A stretch of 18,036 bases of DNA from Desulfobacteraceae bacterium (GTDB lineage Bacteria > Desulfobacterota > Desulfobacteria > Desulfobacterales > BuS5), in the NCBI GenBank assembly GCA_030592105.1, contig JAUVKE010000013.1, positions 1 to 18,036 of the forward strand, given 5' to 3'. Of the stretch, positions 1-7,832 are shown one piece after another. The notes under the pieces are model-generated. The model was not told the origin of the DNA. It worked only from the letters and a program-made list of their open reading frames with translations, and did not search any database. Within the stretch, counting starts at the first letter, position 1. Every line of letters starts with the position of its first letter. The translations under genes and the position numbers were made by a program.

Positions 1-104
1 AACCAGCATGCCCTGTCGGGCACAACAAAATATGAAAATGAGATAGCGGTTAATGACATTTTATAAATTAGTAGAATTCCTTAATTCAAAATTCATCATT
101 TTCT
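1..104 (+). repeat. Dispersed repeat, left copy (inverted partner at 10690-10810)
   Basis: Positions 1-88 match the reverse complement of 10723-10810 at 87 of 88 bases; the only difference is at position 42 (g here, a in the partner). After base 88 both copies run into short AT-rich units of the TTCATCATT type. This copy lacks about 15 bases of those units, and the match resumes until about base 104. Bases 9-22 form a small hairpin (TGCCC, loop TGTC, GGGCA). The copy starts at the window edge, so its true outer end is unknown. No open reading frame of note lies in it. It may be a MITE-like or REP-like intergenic element. Confidence 0.85.
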
Positions 105-405
105 TATAAATTTCCGGGGCTGTCGCAACCTTTCCCAGCCCTTTGTGAAAACGTTGTGTTTGTCTATAGTTGTGGTTATTGTGATAATCCTGGGGTAAGA
201 GGGCAGATATTAACAAGTGACTGATGTCGCTTGTCACTATTCTGACACAGGGGTTTTCTTGGGAGGTTGTCGAGTTTTTTGTTGAATAATTTTTGGATTA
301 CAGGGCAGGTAATTGTCAACAGGTAAAAAATACAGCCATTTTAAGATGCCCTCCTTGAAATGGCCTTCCGATTTTAATTTAATAATCAAAACCAGGCAAT
401 GGGCA
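105..405. other. Intergenic stretch, no gene recognised
   Basis: I see no convincing coding region between the left repeat and the small leftward gene. The only clear structure is a hairpin at 213-234 (ACAAGTGAC, loop TGAT, GTCGCTTGT, one G-T pair). It lies downstream of the leftward gene at 406-585. There is no T-run after it in that direction, so it is a poor intrinsic terminator. Confidence 0.4.
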
Positions 406-585
406 TCATGCAAATAAGTCGACCTTTTGCCCACTGCCCGGAGTTTCTGGCCGTAAGTTTTCTTGGGCATTATCATCAGCGACTGTAACCGCTTCTTCTT
501 TTTTATTCAAAGATTTGTCCAGTTCAGTTGGATGGATTTCCTGTATTACATTAGATTGTGTTGTGCTTATTCTGTCGATTTCCAT
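406..585 (-). CDS. Small acidic protein, 59 aa, unknown function
   Basis: The reading frame starts with ATG at 585, preceded by AAGGA seven bases upstream, and ends with TGA at 408-406. The protein begins MEIDRIS, has a charged hydrophilic middle (NKKEEAVTVADDNAQE) and ends PGSGQKVDLFA. It has no membrane segment or signal peptide. The layout (about 60 residues, short N-terminal Ile-rich start, a Pro-x-x-Gly-Q-x-V-D-L-type tail) loosely recalls the small YjfB-like putative motility proteins or a FlaG-like piece, but the likeness is weak and I do not assign a family. A longer frame on the same strand (237-476) overlaps most of it; this frame is preferred for its ribosome binding site and its protein-like composition. 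No neighbour explains its role. Confidence 0.4.
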   Translation of the reverse strand: MEIDRISTTQSNVIQEIHPTELDKSLNKKEEAVTVADDNAQENLRPETPGSGQKVDLFA

Positions 586-922
586 AATATATTCCTTTTT
601 TAGGAGGGCATGTTACTTATATCGGCTGAAATATTTTAAAGCTTTAGCCATTTTTTTATCAAAATGTAACTATCCAGCATCTTTGAAAGATGCTGATTCC
701 AGACACGTTTCAGATTTAATCAGAGTATACCTGAAACTATGTATCTTGGTTAAATAGTTCCATCGAAATTTTATAAGTTTATCAATCCTTTTACAAAAAT
801 TCTACCTTTATTATGCTAAATATGCTATCCTTTTTTAATGTATACGGTAAAATCAAAGTTAAATTCTATAATAACTTCCGTTTAAAAATAATTTTATTGG
901 TTTTATAAAAAAAAGGGGTTTT
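586..922. other. Divergent intergenic region upstream of the thiolase and the small gene
   Basis: AT-rich, with no supported gene. It should carry the promoters for the leftward small gene and the rightward thiolase. A TATAAT hexamer at 867-872 could be a -10 element for the thiolase, but no good -35 sits at the right distance. Two inverted repeats stand out: a tight hairpin at 675-695 (listed separately), and GTTTCAG (707-713) paired with CTGAAAC (731-737) across a 17-base spacer. Confidence 0.4.
675..695. promoter_or_regulatory. Near-perfect 10-bp inverted repeat (hairpin or operator)
   Basis: CAGCATCTTT at 675-684 and AAAGATGCTG at 686-695 are exact reverse complements with one base between them. 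As RNA this gives an 8-bp stem with a 5-base loop; as DNA it is a 21-bp dyad. No T-run follows on either strand, so an intrinsic terminator is unlikely. It sits about 90 bases upstream of the leftward small gene and 230 upstream of the thiolase. Confidence 0.45.
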
Positions 923-2191
923 ATGAGTAAAGTAAGTATAATCGGAGCCAGTAATACAAAATTTGGAGCTTTTGTTAAAAAAAATAGAGAGACAGGAGAA
1001 ATTACAGATACAAAATCTTATTATGATCTGATCGTTGAAGCTGGAAAAGGGGCCATCGAGGATGCTGGCCTTGAACCAAAGGATATTGATGGTATCTGGA
1101 TAGGATCATGTTCCCCTGCCAAGTTTATCAACCAGGAACATATTGGGCCCCTGGGGCTTGAAGTGGCTCCTGATGATTTTAGATTCATACCCACCACAAG
1201 AACTGAGGGAGCCTGTGCGTCCTCTTCCCTTGCAGTATATAATGCGCTTTACGGAATTGAATCAGGAAGATTTTCCAGGGTACTGGTCATAGGTGTTGAA
1301 AAGATGAATATGCTTAACACAAAAGATATGACACATACCCTTGCGTGTTGTTCCCATTGGCCCACAGAAGGTGTTGGCGGCATGACATTTCCCATGCTGT
1401 TTGCTGCATATGCCAAGGGCTATCAGGAACACTACAATCTGACACCTGATGAACTGCGTAAAATGTTAGCTCATGTTTCTGCCTTTTGCTATAAAAATGC
1501 TTTGGAAAATCCCCTTGCACATTTCGGGAAAGGGAGTCCCCAGGATAAACTTGGGTTGCAGACTGCAGAGGCAATTTTGAATCTTCCTGATACGGGTAAA
1601 GGGAGTAATCCCATGGTGGCGCCACCTCTGAGACTCCATGACTGTTCTTTAGTTACAGACGGGGCTGCCGCTTTGGTGTTGACTACAACCGATGAAGCTA
1701 AATCGATTAGTAACAAGGTTGTTGAAATTGCCGGAATAGGTCAGGCAACCGAAAGGCTTCAGGAAAAAGTAAGACCAAATATGCATGAGCTTATGGCAGG
1801 TAAAGTAGCTGTTCAAAGATCTTTTGAAGAAGCAGGGATTACCATTAATGACCTTGATTTTGCTGAGGTTCATGATTGTTTTACTATTAATCAGATCCTT
1901 TGCACAGAAGCCCTGGGGCTTTCTGAGGACGGACGGGGCGGATGGGATTATATTGATGGCAAATATACACCTGAAGATACTTGTCCTATCAATCTTTCAG
2001 GAGGTTTAAAGGCCAAGGGGCATCCTGTGGGGGCTACAGGCGCATCAATGCATGCACTTGCATATAAACAGCTTGTTGGTGAACCAATAGGGCTTGCTCC
2101 TAAAAAGGGAACACCGGAAATAGGGGTGGCTTTTAATGTGGGTGGATCTGCGGCAACCAATTGTGTTACCACACTCAAAAGAATAAAATAA
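923..2191 (+). CDS. Thiolase family protein (SCP-x type acyl-CoA thiolase)
   Basis: 422 residues, within the range for thiolases. The fold signature is clear: nucleophile Cys98 in EGACASSS, a VHDCFT block (His317) in place of the classical NEAF loop, and GGLKAKGHPVGATG with His367. The C-terminal NVGGSA carries no second active-site Cys where degradative and biosynthetic thiolases have CGG. This combination is typical of SCP-x/SCP2-type thiolases, the group that includes BbsB, the thiolase of anaerobic toluene beta-oxidation. Many of these work with a DUF35 zinc-ribbon/OB-fold partner, and none is seen in this window. The ATG at 923 follows AAGGGG at 913-918. A strong terminator follows, so the gene is probably transcribed alone. 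It likely cleaves or forms a 3-oxoacyl-CoA in the cytoplasm. The substrate cannot be read from sequence; a role downstream of the glycyl radical enzyme at 4898-7396 is only a guess. Confidence 0.88.
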   Translation: MSKVSIIGASNTKFGAFVKKNRETGEITDTKSYYDLIVEAGKGAIEDAGLEPKDIDGIWIGSCSPAKFINQEHIGPLGLEVAPDDFRFIPTTRTEGACASSSLAVYNALYGIESGRFSRVLVIGVEKMNMLNTKDMTHTLACCSHWPTEGVGGMTFPMLFAAYAKGYQEHYNLTPDELRKMLAHVSAFCYKNALENPLAHFGKGSPQDKLGLQTAEAILNLPDTGKGSNPMVAPPLRLHDCSLVTDGAAALVLTTTDEAKSISNKVVEIAGIGQATERLQEKVRPNMHELMAGKVAVQRSFEEAGITINDLDFAEVHDCFTINQILCTEALGLSEDGRGGWDYIDGKYTPEDTCPINLSGGLKAKGHPVGATGASMHALAYKQLVGEPIGLAPKKGTPEIGVAFNVGGSAATNCVTTLKRIK

Positions 2192-2204
2192 CAGCCAATT
2201 TGAG

Positions 2205-2262
2205 CTTCAAAAATAAGTTTGGGTAAACCTTGCTTATTTTTGAAGTTGTCAAAAATTTTTTT
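2205..2262 (+). terminator. Rho-independent terminator after the thiolase gene
   Basis: CTTCAAAAATAAG (2205-2217) and CTTATTTTTGAAG (2233-2245) form a perfect 13-bp stem, extendable by two weaker pairs, around a 15-base loop that itself holds a GG/CC pairing. An A-run then a T-run (2251-2262) follows. It begins 13 bases after the thiolase stop codon. Confidence 0.8.
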
Positions 2263-2297
2263 ATAACTTAAATCTATTTAGACAATATATTTATATT

Positions 2298-3401
2298 ATG
2301 CAAGTAAACGGAAAACAGCTTAGACCCATATGGCTGGATCATAGTTCCAAAATCGTCAAAATAATCGATCAGAGGCTTCTGCCCCATGAGTTTGTTATTG
2401 CTGATTTAAAATCGGTTGACAATACGATTAAAGCGATCCGTGAAATGTATGTGAGGGGAGCTCCCCTTATCGGGGCAACCGCTGCATATGGTGTTTATCT
2501 TGCGGTTTTAAATTCATTTGCCGAAATTGATAAAAATGAATATCTCCTAAAAGAGTGCGACAGATTAAAGAGTGCAAGACCCACTGCGGTAAATCTTGCA
2601 TGGGCCGTTGACAGGATGCTTTTTGTATTGTCAAAAATTAAAGATCCTGAAGCAAGGCTAAATGCAGCCCAAAGCGAAGCGGCCATGATAACTGAGGAGG
2701 AGGCTGAAAATTGTAAAAAAATAGGTGAGCACGGTCTTTCTTTGATTCAGGAAATCAGTCGTAAAAAAAATGGAGGTATAGTAAATATTCTTACCCATTG
2801 CAATGCTGGCTGGCTGGCATGCGTAGATTATGGAACCGCCACCGCTCCGATTTATGCGGCCTTTGATAAGGGGATTGATATTCATGTATGGGTGGATGAG
2901 ACCCGACCCCTGAATCAGGGGGCACGACTTACTGCCTGGGAACTCGGAAAGCACGGGGTAAAACATACTGTAATAACAGATAATGCAGGGGGGCATATTA
3001 TGCAGCATTCAATGGTGGATATTGTTCTGGTGGGTACAGACAGAACCACCCATACTGGAGATGTGGCCAATAAAATTGGAACCTATCTCAAGGCACTGGC
3101 TGCGCAGGATAATGGTATTCCGTTTTATGTTGCCCTTCCTTCCAGCACTTTTGACTGGAAATGTAAAGATGGAATTGCGGATATCCCCATTGAAGAAAGA
3201 GACCCCGATGAAATAAGATATGTCCAGGGGATAAATAATGGTGAAATAATAAATGTTCTTATTCCCCCAAAAGAAAGTCCGGCTGCAAATTATGCCTTTG
3301 ATGTTACTCCTGCAAGGCTCGTGACCGGTTTTATTACGGAAAGGGGCATTTGCGGGGCCAATGAACAGGAAATTATGGGTTTGTTCCCTGAAAAAAATTA
3401 A
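2298..3401 (+). CDS. mtnA: S-methyl-5-thioribose-1-phosphate isomerase (MtnA)
   Basis: 367 residues, the usual length for the aIF-2B-alpha-like sugar phosphate isomerase family. It converts 5-methylthioribose 1-phosphate to the ribulose form in methionine salvage; related enzymes also act on 5-deoxyribose 1-phosphate. Visible family motifs are VRGAPLIG (52-59), SARPTAVNLAWA (92-103), the catalytic Cys168 in THCNAG, ETRPLNQGARLTAWEL (201-216), the catalytic Asp248 in VGTDR, GDVANKIGTY (254-263) and ADIPIEERDP (294-303). ATG at 2298 has no clear ribosome binding site (upstream is nearly all A and T), but the family alignment starts close to here. No other methionine-salvage gene is present. The next gene, a radical SAM enzyme, starts 64 bases later with no terminator between, so the two may be cotranscribed. 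Confidence 0.93.
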   Translation: MQVNGKQLRPIWLDHSSKIVKIIDQRLLPHEFVIADLKSVDNTIKAIREMYVRGAPLIGATAAYGVYLAVLNSFAEIDKNEYLLKECDRLKSARPTAVNLAWAVDRMLFVLSKIKDPEARLNAAQSEAAMITEEEAENCKKIGEHGLSLIQEISRKKNGGIVNILTHCNAGWLACVDYGTATAPIYAAFDKGIDIHVWVDETRPLNQGARLTAWELGKHGVKHTVITDNAGGHIMQHSMVDIVLVGTDRTTHTGDVANKIGTYLKALAAQDNGIPFYVALPSSTFDWKCKDGIADIPIEERDPDEIRYVQGINNGEIINVLIPPKESPAANYAFDVTPARLVTGFITERGICGANEQEIMGLFPEKN

Positions 3402-3464
3402 AATAAAAAAGATTTAGCTTTTGAAAAATTATAAAAACTCCATTCGTTCTTTTTCGAGGGAACA

Positions 3465-4811
3465 GTGAGACTGGACACTCCGAATATTCTTCTGGTAAAT
3501 CCATGGATACACGATTTTGCTGCTTATGATTTTTGGGCAAAGCCCCTGGGGCTTTTATATATTGCCGCAATATTAAAGGCCCATGGTTTTTCTGTTTCCT
3601 ATATAGATTGTCTTGACAGGTTTCATGCTAAATGCCCTTCCTCCGGTTCAAAGTCAAAATACGGCAAGGGACCCTACCTTAAAACACCCATTGAAAAACC
3701 GAAGCCGCTTTCTGACATACCAAGGACTTTTTCCAGATACGGGATTAAGGAACAATGGTTTGAAGCCGATCTTAAATCATTGCCAGCGCCGGATCTTGTT
3801 TTGATTACTTCCATGATGATCTATTGGTATCCGGGGGTGCAGGAGACAATAAAAAAAATAAGAAAAATTTTTCCAAAGGTGCCGATTCTTCTTGGAGGAA
3901 TTTATGCAACTTTATGCCCGGAACATGCGATAAAGTATTCTGGTGCAGATTCTGTAATAACAGGAGCTGGTGAAGAACAGATATTGAAGCTTGTTGAGGA
4001 TTATACAGGTTTTTCTCCAAAATCTTTCCATGGATTTGAGCCGGATAACCTTGATACATATCCGTATCCTGCTTTTTACATGCAGAATAAAATAAATTAT
4101 GTTCCTCTTTTGACTTCCAGGGGATGCCCTTTTTCCTGTGCATATTGTGCTTCGGCATTTTTAATGCCAAAACGTATTTTGCGCAGTGAAGAATCTGTTA
4201 TCAAAGAGATTGAATTCTGGCATAAAAAATATAAGATCCTGGACTTTGTTTTATATGATGATGCCTTTCTGGTGGACGCGCAAAAGCATGCTATTCCCAT
4301 TTTGGAGGGAATAATCAAGACTGGATATAAACTCAGGTTCCATACTCCCAATGCTGTCCACATTAGGAAAATTTCAAAAGAAACAGCAAAATTAATGTAT
4401 AAGGCGGGTTTTACTACTTTGCGGCTGGGGCTTGAAACGGGAATTTTTGAAAGCAGGGAAACAATGGACAGCAAGGTAACAAGGGAAGAATTTACGAATG
4501 CTGTAAAATGTTTGTCAGGCGCAGGCTTTGGTGCCAAACAGATTGGAGCATACCTGCTGGCAGGGCTTCCGCAACAGGAAATCGAATCTGTTGCATTGTC
4601 AATTGAAATGGTTAAGCAGCATAAAATAACCCCGGTAATAGCATATTATACTCCCATACCCCATACTGATTTATGGGATACTGCCAATCTTTTTTCCAGA
4701 TATGACCTTAAATCCGATCCCATATTTACCAATAACGCAATACTGCCGTGTATGGGAAAAAAATTTACCTGGGCAACAGTTTCGTATTTAAAAAATTTAG
4801 CAAAAATTTAA
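3465..4811 (+). CDS. B12-binding-domain radical SAM protein, substrate unknown
   Basis: 448 residues. The N-terminal part (about 5-180) has the cobalamin-binding-type Rossmann layout common in this superfamily (ILLVNPW, KPLGLLYIAAILKAHGFSVSYIDC, ILLGGIYATLCPE, GAGEEQILKL), but no DxHxxG cobalamin-ligating motif is visible. The radical SAM core follows: Cys221, Cys225 and Cys228 in SRGCPFSCAYC bind the 4Fe-4S cluster, and LRLGLETG (319-326) and GAYLLAGLPQQ (361-371) match later strands of the TIM barrel. The start is GTG at 3465, after GAGGG at 3456-3460. The reaction is not predictable; such proteins include methyltransferases, cyclases and oxidoreductases. It lies directly downstream of mtnA and ends at a bidirectional terminator shared with the convergent glycyl radical enzyme gene. 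It is not a glycyl radical enzyme activase: those are shorter and lack this N-terminal domain. Confidence 0.85.
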   Translation: MRLDTPNILLVNPWIHDFAAYDFWAKPLGLLYIAAILKAHGFSVSYIDCLDRFHAKCPSSGSKSKYGKGPYLKTPIEKPKPLSDIPRTFSRYGIKEQWFEADLKSLPAPDLVLITSMMIYWYPGVQETIKKIRKIFPKVPILLGGIYATLCPEHAIKYSGADSVITGAGEEQILKLVEDYTGFSPKSFHGFEPDNLDTYPYPAFYMQNKINYVPLLTSRGCPFSCAYCASAFLMPKRILRSEESVIKEIEFWHKKYKILDFVLYDDAFLVDAQKHAIPILEGIIKTGYKLRFHTPNAVHIRKISKETAKLMYKAGFTTLRLGLETGIFESRETMDSKVTREEFTNAVKCLSGAGFGAKQIGAYLLAGLPQQEIESVALSIEMVKQHKITPVIAYYTPIPHTDLWDTANLFSRYDLKSDPIFTNNAILPCMGKKFTWATVSYLKNLAKI

Positions 4812-4834
4812 ATGCTCTATGTGGAAATCTATAG

Positions 4835-4882
4835 TTAAAAGTTCCGCCATGCATTAATTTATATGCACAGCGGAGCTTTTAA
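4835..4882. terminator. Bidirectional terminator between convergent genes
   Basis: AAAAGTTCCGC (4837-4847) pairs with GCGGAGCTTTT (4870-4880) with one G-T pair, and an extra AT pair set at the ends. An inner TGCAT/ATGCA pairing shortens the loop. It lies between the stop of the rightward radical SAM gene (4811) and the stop of the leftward synthase gene (4898). The A- and T-rich arms can serve both directions. Confidence 0.7.
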
Positions 4883-4897
4883 AAAATGAACAATAGT

Positions 4898-7396
4898 TTA
4901 AATTTCCTGAATGGTTCTGGCTATAATCGTATCCTGGGTCCTTTTATTAAGACTGGTGAAATGTGCACTGTATCCTGCCACGCGCACCTGGAGCTCATGA
5001 TACTCTTCAGGTTCTTTTTGCGCTGCAAGGAGGGTCTCATTATCGACCATGTTGAACTGAACATGGTTAATACCCAGGTCACACCATGATTCAATATAGG
5101 ACTTCCAGACTTCAAAGCCTTTATCGCCGGCCAGCTGTACAGGTGACAGCCGCTGGTTTAAAAGATTTGCGCGGAACATGTTTTCATGGGTCAATTTGCC
5201 CACTGTTCTTAATACTGCTGTGGGTCCTTTTTTATCAAGTCCTGCTCCTGGTGAACAACCACCGTCATAACAGGTATCTCCCAGGCGTCTTCCGTTGGGA
5301 AGGGCTCCTAACAATGCACCACCAACCGTATAGGCTGCTATGTTCTGGGGAACCATGGGTATACCCTTTGATCTCGTTCCCCAGCATTGCGCAGGCAGAG
5401 ATATTTCATCACGGACTCTCTCGTGCATATTTACAATAATATCATCTGCATAGGAATCATCATTACCCCATTTAGGAGTTTTGACAAAATCCATACGTTC
5501 TTTTTCATAACCTTCCCAGTTTGCCTTAAGCATTTCAAGGAGCTGTGCCATGGTATATTTTTTCTCATCAAATACCAGTTTCTTGACAGCAACAACCGAA
5601 TCCATCCCGTCCATCCATATGAAATTTGTAAGCCAGTTATTCCCATATTCCCGACGTTCAAAACAGTTAATACCTTCTTCAACGCATCGTTCATATGTGG
5701 CGCTGAGATGGGGCCTTCCCATTTTTTCTTCCACATAGCGTGACATGTTCCGAATTTTGCAGGCTTCCCAGGTTATGACTTTAAACTGTTCTATTACGGC
5801 ATCAACAAACTGCTCATAGGTCATTTTTGCCACATCGCCTGTTTTTGGGCCTATCTGCATATTAAACACAGGGTTGAACCCATTCCAAATGGCCAGTTCC
5901 ACGCATTTTGAGCCAAGGGTTGCGCTTGATGAATAGCGTGCAGGCATGCAGCCATCTTTTGTTTCAGGGCATGGAACAATACATGCCTGGGCAGTCCATG
6001 TTCTGGCCTCTTCTTCAGGGGTTCCGCTCCAGAATATATTTGATTTAATAAGAACCTGATCATTACGGATATTAGGATACCCCAGGCCGTGACGTATACA
6101 TTCAAAAGCATTTTTTAAAACATCAGCCGGCATATCCTTGTTATATCTTAATGCAAAGGTCGGAGAAGTGCATCTTACAAGGCGTGCTGCCTCAAGAAAG
6201 ATATTCGTAAGATCATTATATTTCATGGAGCCGTCGGGAGCCATCCCACCAAGGGTCCAGACATAAGCAGCAACATCACCTGTTGAAAGCTCACGATATT
6301 GCCTGTCACGGCAGCTTCCATATTCAAAAGCCCTGATAAGGTATTCACAGATTAATTCCAAAGCCTCATCTCTGGTCAGGGTTTTATCTTTAATTACGTC
6401 TTGTTCGTACCATTGCCAGAACCACCAGTCATTATGGGTCGGCCACGAAGCATCCGATTTTTCTCTTTTTCGGCACATGGTCTGGATATGTTCAAACTGC
6501 AAAGCCTCTGGAAAAGTTCTCGGCGGGTTTGCAGGGACATGGGCGCAATACCCGGAAATTTCAAGGAGCTCCTGTTTTCTGATGGGGTCAGTTTCGAAAT
6601 TTTCTGCTATTATTTTTGCAAGTCTGCTTAATCGTTCGGCATGGCGAATTTCAGACTCAAGGGTGATCTTCATCGCCTTCCAGTTATCGATTCTTTGAAG
6701 GTAATGGTATTCTTTATCAAAATCGGGTCTTGCGCCAACTTTGTAAAGGATCTCATCCGCCTCTTTTAAATGGCCGTCAATCTCTTTGAGGATTTCATTG
6801 TAACCCTTTTTGTAATACCCAAAGTGGGATGTGCAGTATGCAGTAGTCTCAAGGTGGGGACCGCCTGTAAATGTCTGGGATGTTCTGCACATAATCATCT
6901 GCCGCTTACTTAAAACTCTTTCAGTGAGAGCCTGCTGTGTAAAAGGTTTCATAATTTCCAGGGCTTTTTCCACTGCATCGCGCTCATCAAGATCAATCAA
7001 CTCGTCTTTATCATTAAAAAAATCTTCATTAAAGGAGAATGACCCATTGGGTACCCTGAAAATTTTATGGGGAGCAGAAGAACAATTACCGATTATTCTG
7101 GCCTGGTCAACGATAAAAATAGGTATTTCGTCATTAACCTTTGCCAATGCCTTTGACCATGTAACCATATATGGTTCATAATTTGCTTCAGGCCGACTAA
7201 AAACCTCTCCGTAAATTTTAGGGCCATATTCACAGGCCTTTGTTCCAGGGAGATAGGAAGCCCCTTTTGAAGCTTTTGACCATACGGCTTTTCTCAAATA
7301 ATCAACCCTGTTTGAGCGGGCTTTTTCTGCCCACCACCAGTACTGTCTTTTGTCTAATAACTCCTGAATCTCCTGATCTTTTGTAGTTGTTGCCAT
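4898..7396 (-). CDS. Glycyl radical enzyme, X-succinate synthase (BssA/AssA-type) catalytic subunit
   Basis: 832 residues. The glycyl radical motif is RVAGYSAHF with Gly808, and the active-site cysteine is Cys472 in QACIVPCPETKDG, followed by Arg487 at the spacing (+15) of the fumarate-binding Arg of benzylsuccinate synthase. The CxxPCPxTKxG pattern, NMQIGPKTGD (512-521), VKKLVFDEKKYTM (604-616), WGNDDSYADDI (643-653), GALPNGRRLGD (697-707), DGGCSPGAGLDKKGPTAVL (711-729) and LLNQRLSP (745-752) match BssA-like fumarate-adding enzymes as I recall them. It lacks the Cys-x-Glu of arylacetate and choline-type glycyl radical enzymes. Such enzymes add toluene, cresol, methylnaphthalene or alkane carbon radicals to fumarate; the substrate clade cannot be decided by eye. 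The start is well set: AAAGGAGA lies just upstream of ATG 7396. Unusually, no activating enzyme and no small beta/gamma subunit genes flank it, and it appears monocistronic. It must be installed by an activase encoded elsewhere. Confidence 0.85.
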   Translation of the reverse strand: MATTTKDQEIQELLDKRQYWWWAEKARSNRVDYLRKAVWSKASKGASYLPGTKACEYGPKIYGEVFSRPEANYEPYMVTWSKALAKVNDEIPIFIVDQARIIGNCSSAPHKIFRVPNGSFSFNEDFFNDKDELIDLDERDAVEKALEIMKPFTQQALTERVLSKRQMIMCRTSQTFTGGPHLETTAYCTSHFGYYKKGYNEILKEIDGHLKEADEILYKVGARPDFDKEYHYLQRIDNWKAMKITLESEIRHAERLSRLAKIIAENFETDPIRKQELLEISGYCAHVPANPPRTFPEALQFEHIQTMCRKREKSDASWPTHNDWWFWQWYEQDVIKDKTLTRDEALELICEYLIRAFEYGSCRDRQYRELSTGDVAAYVWTLGGMAPDGSMKYNDLTNIFLEAARLVRCTSPTFALRYNKDMPADVLKNAFECIRHGLGYPNIRNDQVLIKSNIFWSGTPEEEARTWTAQACIVPCPETKDGCMPARYSSSATLGSKCVELAIWNGFNPVFNMQIGPKTGDVAKMTYEQFVDAVIEQFKVITWEACKIRNMSRYVEEKMGRPHLSATYERCVEEGINCFERREYGNNWLTNFIWMDGMDSVVAVKKLVFDEKKYTMAQLLEMLKANWEGYEKERMDFVKTPKWGNDDSYADDIIVNMHERVRDEISLPAQCWGTRSKGIPMVPQNIAAYTVGGALLGALPNGRRLGDTCYDGGCSPGAGLDKKGPTAVLRTVGKLTHENMFRANLLNQRLSPVQLAGDKGFEVWKSYIESWCDLGINHVQFNMVDNETLLAAQKEPEEYHELQVRVAGYSAHFTSLNKRTQDTIIARTIQEI

Positions 7397-7674
7397 TGTT
7401 TATCTCCTTTCAGAGTTAACTTAATGTTAAATAAAATTATTTATCTAAAAGCATGTCTTGGGAATCGTTTAATCAAAGGTAAAAAAATACATACAAATTA
7501 ACAGATGTAATACGCTGGAAAATTAGGTCACTATAAAATAAATATGTTATATTATTACATATCACTTAACAAGCTACTGATTTAATAATCTATAATCATT
7601 TGCAAACCTGCTTTTGTAGAAACAGACTACATTGTGAATAATATATTCATGGGGGTGCAGTGGTAAAAAGTGTT

Positions 7675-7773
7675 AAGTTATGACAAAATAATAATAAATC
7701 ATAATAACTTTATTTGCAACTTCAAAATAACTTGCAAAAATAACGCCGACCTATATTACTTAAGAAGTAACTT
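7675..7773. promoter_or_regulatory. Cluster of TAACTT/AAGTTA motifs, possible regulator sites
   Basis: ATAACTT occurs at 7704-7710 and 7727-7733, GTAACTT at 7767-7773, and the reverse AAGTTAT at 7675-7681. The last copy overlaps the dyad TTACTT-AAG-AAGTAA at 7756-7770. Four related heptamers in 100 bases around the putative sigma-54 site could be operator half-sites, though AT-rich DNA makes chance matches more likely. Confidence 0.3.
7731..7750 (-). promoter_or_regulatory. Possible sigma-54 (-24/-12) promoter facing the synthase gene
   Basis: On the minus strand the stretch reads CGGCGTT-ATTT-TTGCA, that is GG-N10-GC with a perfect TTGCA -12 box; the -24 box matches the consensus TGGCACG only at GGC. 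It would start transcription about 330 bases upstream of the synthase ATG. A GG-N10-GC match alone is expected by chance now and then, so this is tentative. Confidence 0.3.
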
Positions 7774-7832
7774 ATCGTATTTATTAAAAAAAAATATATT
7801 TTAGAAAAAATAGAGTTTTTCGAAGGTGTGGG

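Noticed and set aside
237..476. 79-residue leftward reading frame
   Set aside because: It overlaps the 59-codon frame at 406-585, has no good ribosome binding site at its ATG and no recognisable protein features.
515..757. 80-residue rightward reading frame
   Set aside because: It runs through the inverted repeats and over the start of the leftward small gene, lacks a ribosome binding site, and has a composition typical of translated AT-rich DNA.
4898..7396. Arylacetate decarboxylase (HpdB, indoleacetate or phenylacetate type) or choline lyase
   Set aside because: Those have a Cys-x-Glu active-site motif; here the motif is CIVPCPETK with an Arg at +15, as in fumarate-adding enzymes.
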